Shown piece by piece: positions 1 through 7,620 of a stretch of 8,243 bases of DNA. Numbering within the stretch: the first letter of the stretch is position 1; every line of letters starts with the position of its first letter. A model generated the notes under the pieces. The model had not been told where the DNA came from, made no database searches, and worked only from the letters and a program-made list of their open reading frames with translations. Made by a program: the position numbers and the translations under genes. Origin of the DNA: Rhodospirillaceae bacterium (GTDB lineage Bacteria > Pseudomonadota > Alphaproteobacteria > UBA8366); assembly GCA_002711555.1 (NCBI GenBank), contig PARQ01000008.1:20410-28652 (forward strand). Reading direction: 5' to 3'.

Positions 1-1067
1 GGGAGCCCACCAACATTGTGGTGAGACTTAATTGTTACGCTTGGTCCACCATCAAATGAGACAGACTCAATCACGTCAGGGTAAAGTGTGCCTTGGGCGA
101 GAAATGCAGCTCCTCCAAGTTTTTTTGCCTCCTCTTCGAATACATCAACGAAAAGACCGCCAATGATTTTCCGTTTAATTTCCGGGTCAATCACATCTTC
201 TATATGGCCCAGAAAGAGATCGCTAGCATCACGATGCACCAGTGAAATACTAAAGTGATCGCGAAACATCGAAACTACATCGTTTGCTTCATTCAAACGC
301 ATAAACCCGTGGTCAACAAAAATGCAGGTAAGTTGTTCCCCAATCGCCTCATTGAGAAGCACGGCTACGACCGACGAGTCGACACCACCAGATAGACCGC
401 AAATAACTCGTTCATCGCCTACTTGATTTTTAATTCGTGTCGTTACCTCTGACCGGAAGGATGCCATTGACCAACTACCACTGCATCCTGCAATTTTGTG
501 CGTAAATTTTTTTAAAAGTGCGGCTCCACCGGGCGTATGGACAACCTCTGGATGGAATTGAACCCCGTAGTACTTCCGTTTATCATCAGCAACAATTGCA
601 TAGGGAGCTCCCTCGCTGACACCAACAGCTCTGAATCCAGGAGGCAAATGCGTAACCCGATCACCATGGCTCATCCAAACCTGGTTGGAGGTACCCACAT
701 CCCATGTGTCATCGAGCAAACTGCATTCTTCTGAAACTTCAACCATGGCTTTTCCGAATTCGCGATGTTCATGAGGCTCAACAACACCACCCAATTGATT
801 ACACAAAATTTGCTGGCCATAACAAATGCCAAAGATTGGCAAACCACTCTCAAATACAGCCTCAGGAACCCTGGGTGCGTTATCTTGTACTACACTAGAG
901 GGACCTCCTGAGAGAATTATACCGTTAGGATTATAAGACGTGAGAATGTTATGATCGACACGGTTGTAGGGATGGATTTCGCAATAAACACCACTTTCGC
1001 GAACCCGCCGAGCGATCAACTGCGTAACTTGACTGCCAAAATCAATGATCAAGATATTATCGGTCAT
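1..1067 (-). CDS. guaA: GMP synthase (glutamine-hydrolysing), 3' end cut by window edge
   Basis: Converts XMP to GMP using ATP and glutamine, the last step of de novo GMP synthesis, in the cytosol. About 355 codons are visible from the ATG at 1067; E. coli GuaA has 525 residues, so roughly the last third lies outside the window. The N-terminal class I glutamine amidotransferase domain (residues about 4-190) shows the nucleophile Cys82 in GICYGQQ and the His172/Glu174 pair in FHPE. The ATP-pyrophosphatase domain follows, with its P-loop SGGVDSS at 226-232. The last visible residues, [11 protein letters not shown], are typical of the family just before the dimerisation domain. The start is the first ATG giving the canonical N-terminus [14 protein letters not shown] see no good Shine-Dalgarno sequence before it. 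It lies 64 nt after rsmB and is probably cotranscribed with guaB and rsmB. Identity is very secure. Confidence 0.97.
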   Translation of the reverse strand, partial: MTDNILIIDFGSQVTQLIARRVRESGVYCEIHPYNRVDHNILTSYNPNGIILSGGPSSVVQDNAPRVPEAVFESGLPIFGICYGQQILCNQLGGVVEPHEHREFGKAMVEVSEECSLLDDTWDVGTSNQVWMSHGDRVTHLPPGFRAVGVSEGAPYAIVADDKRKYYGVQFHPEVVHTPGGAALLKKFTHKIAGCSGSWSMASFRSEVTTRIKNQVGDERVICGLSGGVDSSVVAVLLNEAIGEQLTCIFVDHGFMRLNEANDVVSMFRDHFSISLVHRDASDLFLGHIEDVIDPEIKRKIIGGLFVDVFEEEAKKLGGAAFLAQGTLYPDVIESVSFDGGPSVTIKSHHNVGGL

Positions 1068-1082
1068 GATTAACGTTGATAG

Positions 1083-1096
1083 CTGACAAAAGTCAG
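1083..1096 (-). other. small hairpin in the rsmB-guaA gap
   Basis: A 5-bp stem CTGAC/GTCAG closes a four-base loop. On the transcribed strand it lies 15 nt before the guaA ATG. An AG/CT pair outside the stem could extend it past one bulged base. It is not followed by a U-run, so it is not a convincing terminator. It might affect guaA translation or mRNA processing, or be chance. Confidence 0.2.
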
Positions 1097-1131
1097 ACTC
1101 TACAAGTTTGGAAACTAAAAGCGATCCCTTG

Positions 1132-2430
1132 TCACTTGATGCGTTTCAGAACAGCAGTAAAAAAACCATCACTTCCATGACGATAGGGGGTAAGTCGCAT
1201 GTAATCGCCATTAAACGGAGTTGGGTTACGAAGGACGGATCTCCATACGTCCCCAATTGGAATGACAGCAAAACTGCCCGACTCCAATAGGAATTTTTCG
1301 ACTTGCTCCTCATTCTCTTTGCCGAGAAAAGAACAAGTAGCATAAATCAACTGCCCATTAAGCGCTACCAAACGTGAGGCATTCCTTAGCAAGTTTCCCT
1401 GTAGAAGGGTCAGTTCACTGTATCGGGTCTGAGTGAGCGTGATGCGTCTCTCCGGGTGTCTCCTCCAAACGCCCGATCCTGTGCAGGGCGCATCTAGCAA
1501 CACTCTATCAAAGACGCCCATCGAGCTCAGTTCTGAGGGATTTTGATCAGGTTTTATCGTTTTTAATGAACAATTGCCCACACCTGCACGTCTAAGTCGG
1601 ACTGATGCACGATCTAGGCGATTTTGATCAATATCACACAGCGTTATGCTACCTTTGTTTTCCATGATTGCCGCTAAAGCAAGGCTTTTCCCTCCCGCAC
1701 CTGCACATAAATCAAGAACATTCATGTACTTTTGAGCCGAGCAAAGATGTGCAATAATCTGGGAGCCTTCATCCTGAATCTCAATACAACCATTTTTAAA
1801 CAATGGCAGCCGCTCAATTGATTGCGGCGCCATGACGCGCAAAGCACTGGGTGCATATTTTGTTTTTGAAACTTTTATACCCGAGGCACCAAGAGTGTCC
1901 TCGGCACGGCCTCGTGTCATTTTGAGTTCATTAACGCGAAGATCTAGGGGTGCTATCGTATTAAGCGCAGCGAGTTCCTGTTCCACGTTACCTTTAAAAA
2001 TTCGTACCGCCTCGTCATACAACCATCCAGGCAGATTACACCTGACTGCGTTCGGCTGAATTGGGGATAGATAGCCCCCACCACTCTCGAGCTTTCTTAG
2101 ATTTTGAATCTCGCTAGATTTCAGAGGTCTAGGTCTATATTTTTGCCCGTCACACCAACCAACGAGATCTTCCATATTTGCGTTCCCTGAAAGTATGCTA
2201 GCAGCCAGCGTCAGTGATCGGATCGAAGAGTCTCCTCCCGTCCACCAAGTAAGTCGATGAAAGTTACGAAGTACCTCATACATAAGGTTTTTTATAAAAA
2301 CTCTATCCTTTGAGCCCGCATATCTTCTTTTACGAAACCAACGCACAAACAATCGATCTGCCGATTGATTGCCAGATAACAGCTCATCAATTAGTTCAAT
2401 AGTTTCTTGAATCCGCGCGCCTGGCGTCAT
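1132..2430 (-). CDS. rsmB: RsmB/NOP-family 16S rRNA (cytosine-5) methyltransferase
   Basis: SAM-dependent m5C methyltransferase of the NOP2/Sun family; E. coli RsmB (429 aa) modifies C967 of 16S rRNA, and this protein has 432 aa. The N-terminal part (about 1-140) resembles the NusB-like RNA-binding domain of RsmB and opens with [18 protein letters not shown], a form I associate with alphaproteobacteria. The Rossmann methyltransferase domain covers about 200-430. It has the SAM-binding motif [11 protein letters not shown] (239-249), motif [10 protein letters not shown] (313-320, with Cys316) and motif VI ATCSF, whose Cys366 should be the nucleophile attacking C6 of cytosine. Both family cysteines are present, so it should be active. 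It starts at ATG 2430, 27 nt after guaB, with a weak ribosome-binding site, which suggests cotranscription. The family is clear; the exact target base is inferred from length and domain layout. Confidence 0.92.
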   Translation of the reverse strand: MTPGARIQETIELIDELLSGNQSADRLFVRWFRKRRYAGSKDRVFIKNLMYEVLRNFHRLTWWTGGDSSIRSLTLAASILSGNANMEDLVGWCDGQKYRPRPLKSSEIQNLRKLESGGGYLSPIQPNAVRCNLPGWLYDEAVRIFKGNVEQELAALNTIAPLDLRVNELKMTRGRAEDTLGASGIKVSKTKYAPSALRVMAPQSIERLPLFKNGCIEIQDEGSQIIAHLCSAQKYMNVLDLCAGAGGKSLALAAIMENKGSITLCDIDQNRLDRASVRLRRAGVGNCSLKTIKPDQNPSELSSMGVFDRVLLDAPCTGSGVWRRHPERRITLTQTRYSELTLLQGNLLRNASRLVALNGQLIYATCSFLGKENEEQVEKFLLESGSFAVIPIGDVWRSVLRNPTPFNGDYMRLTPYRHGSDGFFTAVLKRIK

Positions 2431-2457
2431 ATCTCAACTAGAAGATCGGAAGATGTA

Positions 2458-3930
<1,473 letters not shown>

Positions 3931-3950
3931 TTATGAGCGATTTACACGGC

Positions 3951-3978
3951 ATCATACACATTGGATTTTTCCAGCCAA
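3951..3978 (-). promoter_or_regulatory. candidate sigma70-type promoter for guaB
   Basis: On the minus strand a -35 box TTGGCT (3973-3978, 4 of 6 consensus bases) is followed by a 16-nt spacer and a -10 box TATGAT (3951-3956, 5 of 6). The -10 box ends 29 nt before the guaB ATG, so transcription would start with a 5' leader of a little over 20 nt that includes the AAGGGG ribosome-binding site. The spacer overlaps a small inverted repeat, TGGA-TTTT-TCCA (3962-3973), that might be an operator or chance. Assigned by eye only. Confidence 0.4.
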
Positions 3979-4017
3979 GACTAATTCCGCATTTGGTTAG
4001 AGTTTTTTAATCCATTT

Positions 4018-4047
4018 AAAAAAAGAGCTCTTTGACGAGGTTTTTTT
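4018..4047 (-). terminator. possible weak terminator after rlmE (12-bp palindrome with T-run)
   Basis: Directly after the rlmE stop, the minus strand reads a run of seven A, a short CTC...GAG stem, the perfect 12-bp palindrome AAAGAGCTCTTT (4022-4033) and a run of seven T (4018-4024). The A-run and T-run can pair across the CTC/GAG stem to make an AT-rich hairpin, and the T tract is where an intrinsic terminator would have it. The stem is poor in GC and has an internal loop, so termination may be partial. That would let ppx-rlmE transcripts read into guaB. Confidence 0.25.
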
Positions 4048-4048
4048 A

Positions 4049-4744
4049 TTACCTAATTTGTAAGCCCATCGCCACCATATACATCTCTGCAGACTCAACC
4101 CTGCTTGATTTGGGTTTTGCGTGCCGCACTATAGCAAAGTCTCGTTTCAATATTTCCAGCAAGTCACGATCAGTGCCACCCTGGAAAACCTTGGTCACAA
4201 AAGTGCCCCCTTTAACCAGACGGGGCCTTGCAAAGTCATAAGCCGCTTCGGCCAATGACATAATTCTGAGATGATCTGTGGAAGCATGGCCCGTACTGGG
4301 AGCAGCCATGTCGCTCAACACAACGTCCACCTGAGTATCAATCTTTGATTCAAGCAATGATAAAGACTGTTCACTAAAGAAATCAGCCTCTACTATATCC
4401 ACGCCAACCAGCGGTTCAATCGATACCAGATCGAGCGCTACGACCGATCCGCTGTTTCCTACACGGTCTTTTGCAATCTGGCTCCACCCTCCAGGCGCTG
4501 CTCCCAAATCAACAACCCGAGCACCCTTTTTCAAGAATCCATATCGGTCATCAAGCTCTAACAATTTGAATGCTGCTCTACTGCGGTAACCAAGCCGCTG
4601 TGCTTCCCTTACAAAAGGATCATTAAGTTGCCGCTGTAACCAACGAGTGGACGACGTTTTGCGGCCCCGCGCTGTCTTAACGCGAACGTGTTTGCCACGA
4701 CTAAAACTACGGGTACCTCTTCCTTGTCCTTTAGGCACAATCAA
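4049..4744 (-). CDS. rlmE: 23S rRNA (uridine-2'-O) methyltransferase RlmE/FtsJ
   Basis: SAM-dependent methylation of the ribose of U2552 in the 23S rRNA A-loop, a late step in 50S assembly. The 231 aa are about 20 longer than the E. coli protein (209) because of a Gly/Lys/Arg-rich N-terminal tail (about 1-30). The SAM motif is VVDLGAAPGGWSQ (77-89). The K-D-K-E catalytic tetrad can be placed at Lys60 (RSRAAFKL), Asp145 (LSDMA), Lys185 (VTKVFQGG) and Glu220 (SAEMY). No ATG is available. The start given is TTG at 4744, 8 nt after the ppx stop; GTG at 4738, two codons later, is equally possible. The ribosome-binding site is weak, so translation may be coupled to ppx. The family assignment is secure; the exact start is not. 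Confidence 0.95.
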   Translation of the reverse strand: MIVPKGQGRGTRSFSRGKHVRVKTARGRKTSSTRWLQRQLNDPFVREAQRLGYRSRAAFKLLELDDRYGFLKKGARVVDLGAAPGGWSQIAKDRVGNSGSVVALDLVSIEPLVGVDIVEADFFSEQSLSLLESKIDTQVDVVLSDMAAPSTGHASTDHLRIMSLAEAAYDFARPRLVKGGTFVTKVFQGGTDRDLLEILKRDFAIVRHAKPKSSRVESAEMYMVAMGLQIR

Positions 4745-4751
4745 TATCCCG

Positions 4752-5810
4752 CTACTTATTACCCGCTTTGCCCAAAGAACCGCGATATACTTCTTGATCT
4801 GCGTCAGCCATCAATTCGCGTAGGATCCCCTCGCGAATACCTCGATCAGCCACTCGGAGCTTTCCGACCGGCCAGCGCCTGCACATTGCCTCTAGTACGG
4901 CACAGCCAAAGATTACCAATTCGGCTCTATCTTTACCGATACAGGGTACTTTTGATCGTGTGCCGATGTCCATGCGGCACAGGTCATTACCAAGTTTACG
5001 TATCGCCCCGAAGGTAAGAGTTGTACCATCAACTTGTTTGCGATCGTAGTACTTTAACTTTTTTTGAATGCCAGCAAGCGTTGTAACTGTTCCAGAAGTG
5101 CCAAGCATTTGCACCTGCCCATTGACAGCGCGCTCAGCAATCTTGTGACAGGCGCAAAATGCCGCAAGCTGTTCGCCAACTTCATCTATAATCTGTTGGT
5201 ATTTTTTTGGATGAAGTATTTCGGAGCCATATTTTTCACTCAGCGTAACCACGCCGAACGGCACAGAAATTGATTCACATAGTAAATCTTTTTGACCATC
5301 GAGCGGAAGCCACGCCACCTGCGTACTACCGCCACCAATATCAAACACCACTGCGAAGGGCTCCGGCCCATCGAGGAGGGAACGACAACCAGAAACCGCA
5401 AGCCTAGCCTCTTCTTTCTGAGTTATAACTTCGATCTTTATTCCGGTACGCTCCAAAACATCTTCAAAGAATTTTTGCGCATTCTCAGCTCGCCTACAGG
5501 CTTCAGTCGCGACGCTACGAAAGCGATTGACGCCATGCCGCCTCATTTTTTTTTCGCATATTTCCAGCGCACACAAAGTACGTTTCATCGCTCGTTCGGT
5601 GAGCTCGTTTCCTGATCCAAGACCCTCACCAAGCCTTACTGGTTTTGAAAAGGAGTCAATCACATGAAACCCATTTTTAGTGGGCCTCGCCACCAATAAT
5701 CGACAGTTGTTGGTTCCGAGGTCTAACGCAGCAAATGTTTGCCCCCATCTACCATCCTGAAGCTTGAGATACCCTTCGCGCGGTTTCCGCATTGGAGCGT
5801 ATCTTGCCAT
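4752..5810 (-). CDS. Ppx/GppA-family phosphatase (exopolyphosphatase / pppGpp phosphohydrolase)
   Basis: Member of the actin-like ASKHA fold family that removes terminal phosphate from polyphosphate and/or converts pppGpp to ppGpp; sequence alone does not say which. The protein has 352 aa. Visible motifs are the phosphate-1 loop ALDLGTNNCR (28-37), the TEACR and EEARL segments (102-106 and 133-137) that hold the family's catalytic Glu region, the phosphate-2 loop FDIGGGSTQ (156-164), the adenosine-type motif GTSGTVTT (237-244) and a C-terminal DRGIREGIL (322-330). It stops there, so the HD-like C-terminal domain of E. coli Ppx (513 aa) is absent. The frame stays open upstream to a GTG at 5825. 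The ATG at 5810 is chosen because GGGAGGAAG sits just before it, while the GTG has no ribosome-binding site. It lies 8 nt upstream of rlmE. Confidence 0.93.
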   Translation of the reverse strand: MARYAPMRKPREGYLKLQDGRWGQTFAALDLGTNNCRLLVARPTKNGFHVIDSFSKPVRLGEGLGSGNELTERAMKRTLCALEICEKKMRRHGVNRFRSVATEACRRAENAQKFFEDVLERTGIKIEVITQKEEARLAVSGCRSLLDGPEPFAVVFDIGGGSTQVAWLPLDGQKDLLCESISVPFGVVTLSEKYGSEILHPKKYQQIIDEVGEQLAAFCACHKIAERAVNGQVQMLGTSGTVTTLAGIQKKLKYYDRKQVDGTTLTFGAIRKLGNDLCRMDIGTRSKVPCIGKDRAELVIFGCAVLEAMCRRWPVGKLRVADRGIREGILRELMADADQEVYRGSLGKAGNK

Positions 5811-5813
5811 AGA

Positions 5814-5822
5814 TCTTCCTCC
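5814..5822 (-). promoter_or_regulatory. strong ribosome-binding site fixing the ppx/gppA start
   Basis: GGGAGGAAG on the minus strand ends 3 nt before the ATG at 5810. It is the best Shine-Dalgarno match in the window. It favours ATG 5810 over the in-frame GTG at 5825, which overlaps the sequence just upstream. Confidence 0.7.
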
Positions 5823-5850
5823 CACCAGGACATTGACATCTGGTAGTGCT

Positions 5851-5911
5851 TAAAACTTTTTCCGACATCTTATCTTAAATGATTTGCATTTCCCTAAAAC
5901 TTTATGCCGAC
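5851..5911. repeat. two short direct repeats upstream of ppx/gppA
   Basis: TAAAACTTTTTCCGAC (from 5851) recurs as TAAAACTTTATGCCGAC (from 5895), matching over TAAAACTTT and CCGAC with a one-base difference in the linker length. The copies start 44 bp apart, close to four helical turns, and lie 41-101 bp from the ppx ATG. That position would suit a regulator binding in tandem, but no known operator is recognised and chance cannot be ruled out. Confidence 0.3.
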
Positions 5912-6107
5912 GAGACTTTTCCCTTGAAGTCATAAAATAAAAAATTTCGTCTCAATGAAAATTCCACGTTAGTTCTTTTTACTTATATCATAGTGTTAGC
6001 AAGCTAGTCGGTTTCACTGCTGAAGAAAAACCTATAATTCCAAATTTTCCGCGCATTGGGCAATCTAGAATTACTGAACCACCCACGCTTTACGATGACT
6101 TTGGATG

Positions 6108-6172
6108 CCGGTAGGTCGAATTGTTAATTTGTCGGCAAGACGTCCGGGAATTCAGGGTCGAACCTCTACCGG
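6108..6172. repeat. 7-bp inverted repeat CCGGTAG/CTACCGG enclosing 51 bases
   Basis: CCGGTAG (6108-6114) is perfectly complementary to CTACCGG (6166-6172). A GTCGAA motif occurs next to both arms (6116 and 6157 regions). The 65-base span recalls a tRNA acceptor stem, but there is no T-arm or D-arm. It might be a small structured RNA, a protein-binding site or coincidence. Confidence 0.3.
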
Positions 6173-6400
6173 ACAAAATAAAAGACCAATTATTTTTTCT
6201 GGCGGTATCCACCACCATGCCCAATTCAAAGCTCACTGGGCACCACAAAAAATATCTTCCCCGAAGCACCTAACAAGTAGTAACTACCCCTAGCCTGTTC
6301 GTTCGGCTGAGACAAAGGTTGTATGCCAAAAACCGTTCGCCTAGGGAAAACATTAAATGAATGATTTTTGTAAATGCTAAAGGTAAGTCAACCACCATTA

Positions 6401-6405
6401 GAGGA
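6401..6405 (+). promoter_or_regulatory. ribosome-binding site of the amidohydrolase gene
   Basis: AGAGGA (from 6400) lies 5 nt before the ATG at 6411. This supports that start and shows that the gene is expressed from its own leader in the divergent region. Confidence 0.6.
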
Positions 6406-6410
6406 AACTT

Positions 6411-7388
6411 ATGGCAATTGATACACACGCCCACTTCATTCCGCAGGCTATGCTTGAGGACCTTCGTAATCGGATTTCTGATTTCCCTAACATAGACCTG
6501 ATCGAACAATCTGGCAGTTTCCAACTCGCTTTCGCCGGAGGTAGCCCAAGCCGTCCCATTATGGGGCGACTGCGCGAGACTGAAGACCGCAATGCCTGGA
6601 TGAAACAAAATGGAATAGATGTTCAAATATCTGGGGGATGGGTCGATGCGTTTGGCAACCAACTACCTGCCGATGAAGGGGCAGAGTGGGCTCGCTATTG
6701 TAACAAATGGCTGATGAAGACATGCGGAAATGATTCTGGCATCGTACCATTAGCTATCCTCCCAACACAGAGTGGTACGCACGCGGCCGCAGTGATGCAA
6801 GAGGCATTGAATGATGGCTTTAAGGGCTTCATGATCGGTGCCCAGACAAAGGGTATTGGGGGTACACTGGATGATCCTGATCTCGATCCTTTTTGGGCGA
6901 AGGCCCATGAAACAGGTGCCGTTATTCTATTGCACCCAGTTTTTGACGCTTCGGACCCTCGAGTTTTAGATTTTGACATGGTTAATGCGGTGTCGAGAAT
7001 CAATGATCAGACAATTGCCCTAGCACGGATTTTATTTACTGGGCATTTAACTAAATATTCCGGAGCAAAAGTCATCGCATCAACAGGTGGTGCGGCATTG
7101 CCATATGCACTCGGTAGATTGATTCGAAATTTTAAAGCTCACCCGGGTAAATATTCGGACCCAAGAGAGGGATTCTCGCAACTTTATTTTGACAGCATAG
7201 TTTTTGAACCAGAAGTTTTAGATTTTCTTGTTGCTCGGGTTGGGGTAGAGAGAGTGTTGCTTGGCTCGGATTGGCCGTTTCCCATTGGAGACTTAGAGCC
7301 ATGTGAAGTGGTGAAAAAATCATCATTGAGCTCAAACAACAAGGCACGGATCCTTGAGACAAATGCACAAGTTTTATTCAAACTTTAA
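6411..7388 (+). CDS. amidohydrolase-2 (ACMSD-like) family protein
   Basis: A 325-aa TIM-barrel protein of the amidohydrolase-2 family, which includes aminocarboxymuconate-semialdehyde decarboxylase (ACMSD), resorcylate decarboxylases, 4-oxalomesaconate hydratase and sugar lactonases. Metal ligands are visible as His6 and His8 in DTHAHF, His175 in VILLHPVF and Asp287 in LGSDWPFP. The ACMSD-type segment normally read as HGGGA-P is ASTGGAALPY here, so the usual active-site His is Thr225. The start ATG has a good ribosome-binding site. No signal peptide is seen, so it is probably cytosolic. The enolase-superfamily gene downstream on the same strand suggests a shared degradation pathway. The exact reaction, decarboxylation or hydrolysis, cannot be told. 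Confidence 0.85.
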   Translation: MAIDTHAHFIPQAMLEDLRNRISDFPNIDLIEQSGSFQLAFAGGSPSRPIMGRLRETEDRNAWMKQNGIDVQISGGWVDAFGNQLPADEGAEWARYCNKWLMKTCGNDSGIVPLAILPTQSGTHAAAVMQEALNDGFKGFMIGAQTKGIGGTLDDPDLDPFWAKAHETGAVILLHPVFDASDPRVLDFDMVNAVSRINDQTIALARILFTGHLTKYSGAKVIASTGGAALPYALGRLIRNFKAHPGKYSDPREGFSQLYFDSIVFEPEVLDFLVARVGVERVLLGSDWPFPIGDLEPCEVVKKSSLSSNNKARILETNAQVLFKL

Positions 7389-7620
7389 CATCCTCGTAAT
7401 ATTGCTTGGCAGATTTCTCTTCGGCACAGAGGCTACCTCGGGCGCCATATCAACAATCCCAAAATACTTATTTCCTCAAATGCGCCGCAAACAAATTGGA
7501 ATGAAAGCCCGAAGTATTAATTATCCGGCAGTAAATAAACTTTTTCAGCATCATAAAAATCGCTACGCCCAGCGCTACCAAGGCGTTTTCAAATATAGTG
7601 CGCCACGAGATGGTCAATGA
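7363..7620 (+). CDS. doubtful small ORF bridging the two catabolic genes
   Basis: An 85-codon frame from ATG 7363 (TTG 7354 would add three codons) begins inside the 3' end of the amidohydrolase gene in another frame and ends at a TGA that overlaps the next gene's ATG as ATGA. The product is basic with a short hydrophobic stretch near its start (FNILVILLGRFLF), and I recognise no family. No clear ribosome-binding site is seen. The ATGA junction is the only argument for translation. It may be noise in an otherwise untranslated 228-base spacer (7389-7616), which shows no other gene. Confidence 0.2.
   Translation: MHKFYSNFNILVILLGRFLFGTEATSGAISTIPKYLFPQMRRKQIGMKARSINYPAVNKLFQHHKNRYAQRYQGVFKYSAPRDGQ

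Larger units (their letters stand above)
5826..6410. other. long divergent intergenic region without a convincing gene
   Basis: This 585-base stretch separates the leftward ppx block from the rightward catabolic genes, so it should carry two divergent promoters. I could not place either with confidence. On the minus strand TAAGAT hexamers near 5870-5880 are weak -10 candidates without a good -35. On the plus strand TTGTAT (6319-6324) with a 17-nt spacer to TAGGGA is also weak. The region is AT-rich near ppx. It has short repeats (listed separately) and an AT-only inverted repeat, AAAATAA/TTATTTT (6175-6181 and 6190-6196). A second inverted repeat is TGCCCA/TGGGCA (6218-6223 and 6237-6242). 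A 62-codon open frame at 6105-6293 has no family-like features. Confidence 0.5.

Noticed and set aside
4688..5017. 109-codon plus-strand ORF spanning rlmE and ppx
   Set aside because: It is antisense to two conserved genes and has no family features.
5811..5825. Upstream GTG start for ppx/gppA adding five residues
   Set aside because: No ribosome-binding site precedes it, and its first codons overlap the strong GGGAGGAAG that serves ATG 5810.
6108..6173. tRNA-like element suggested by a 7-bp terminal stem and a GGGTCGAACCT segment
   Set aside because: The span is only 65 bases, no 5-bp T-stem with a 7-base loop can be formed before the 3' arm, no D-arm or anticodon arm is seen on either strand, and there is no CCA or sensible discriminator context.
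6218..6242. Inverted repeat TGCCCA/TGGGCA as a terminator
   Set aside because: The stem is 6 bp with a 13-base loop and no T-run follows in either direction.
6105..6293. 62-codon plus-strand ORF in the divergent intergenic region
   Set aside because: No ribosome-binding site, no recognisable domain, and it spans the inverted repeats; its length is expected by chance.
6270..6662. 130-codon minus-strand ORF antisense to the amidohydrolase start
   Set aside because: It overlaps the well-supported amidohydrolase gene and its ribosome-binding site, and its composition is unlike a real protein family.
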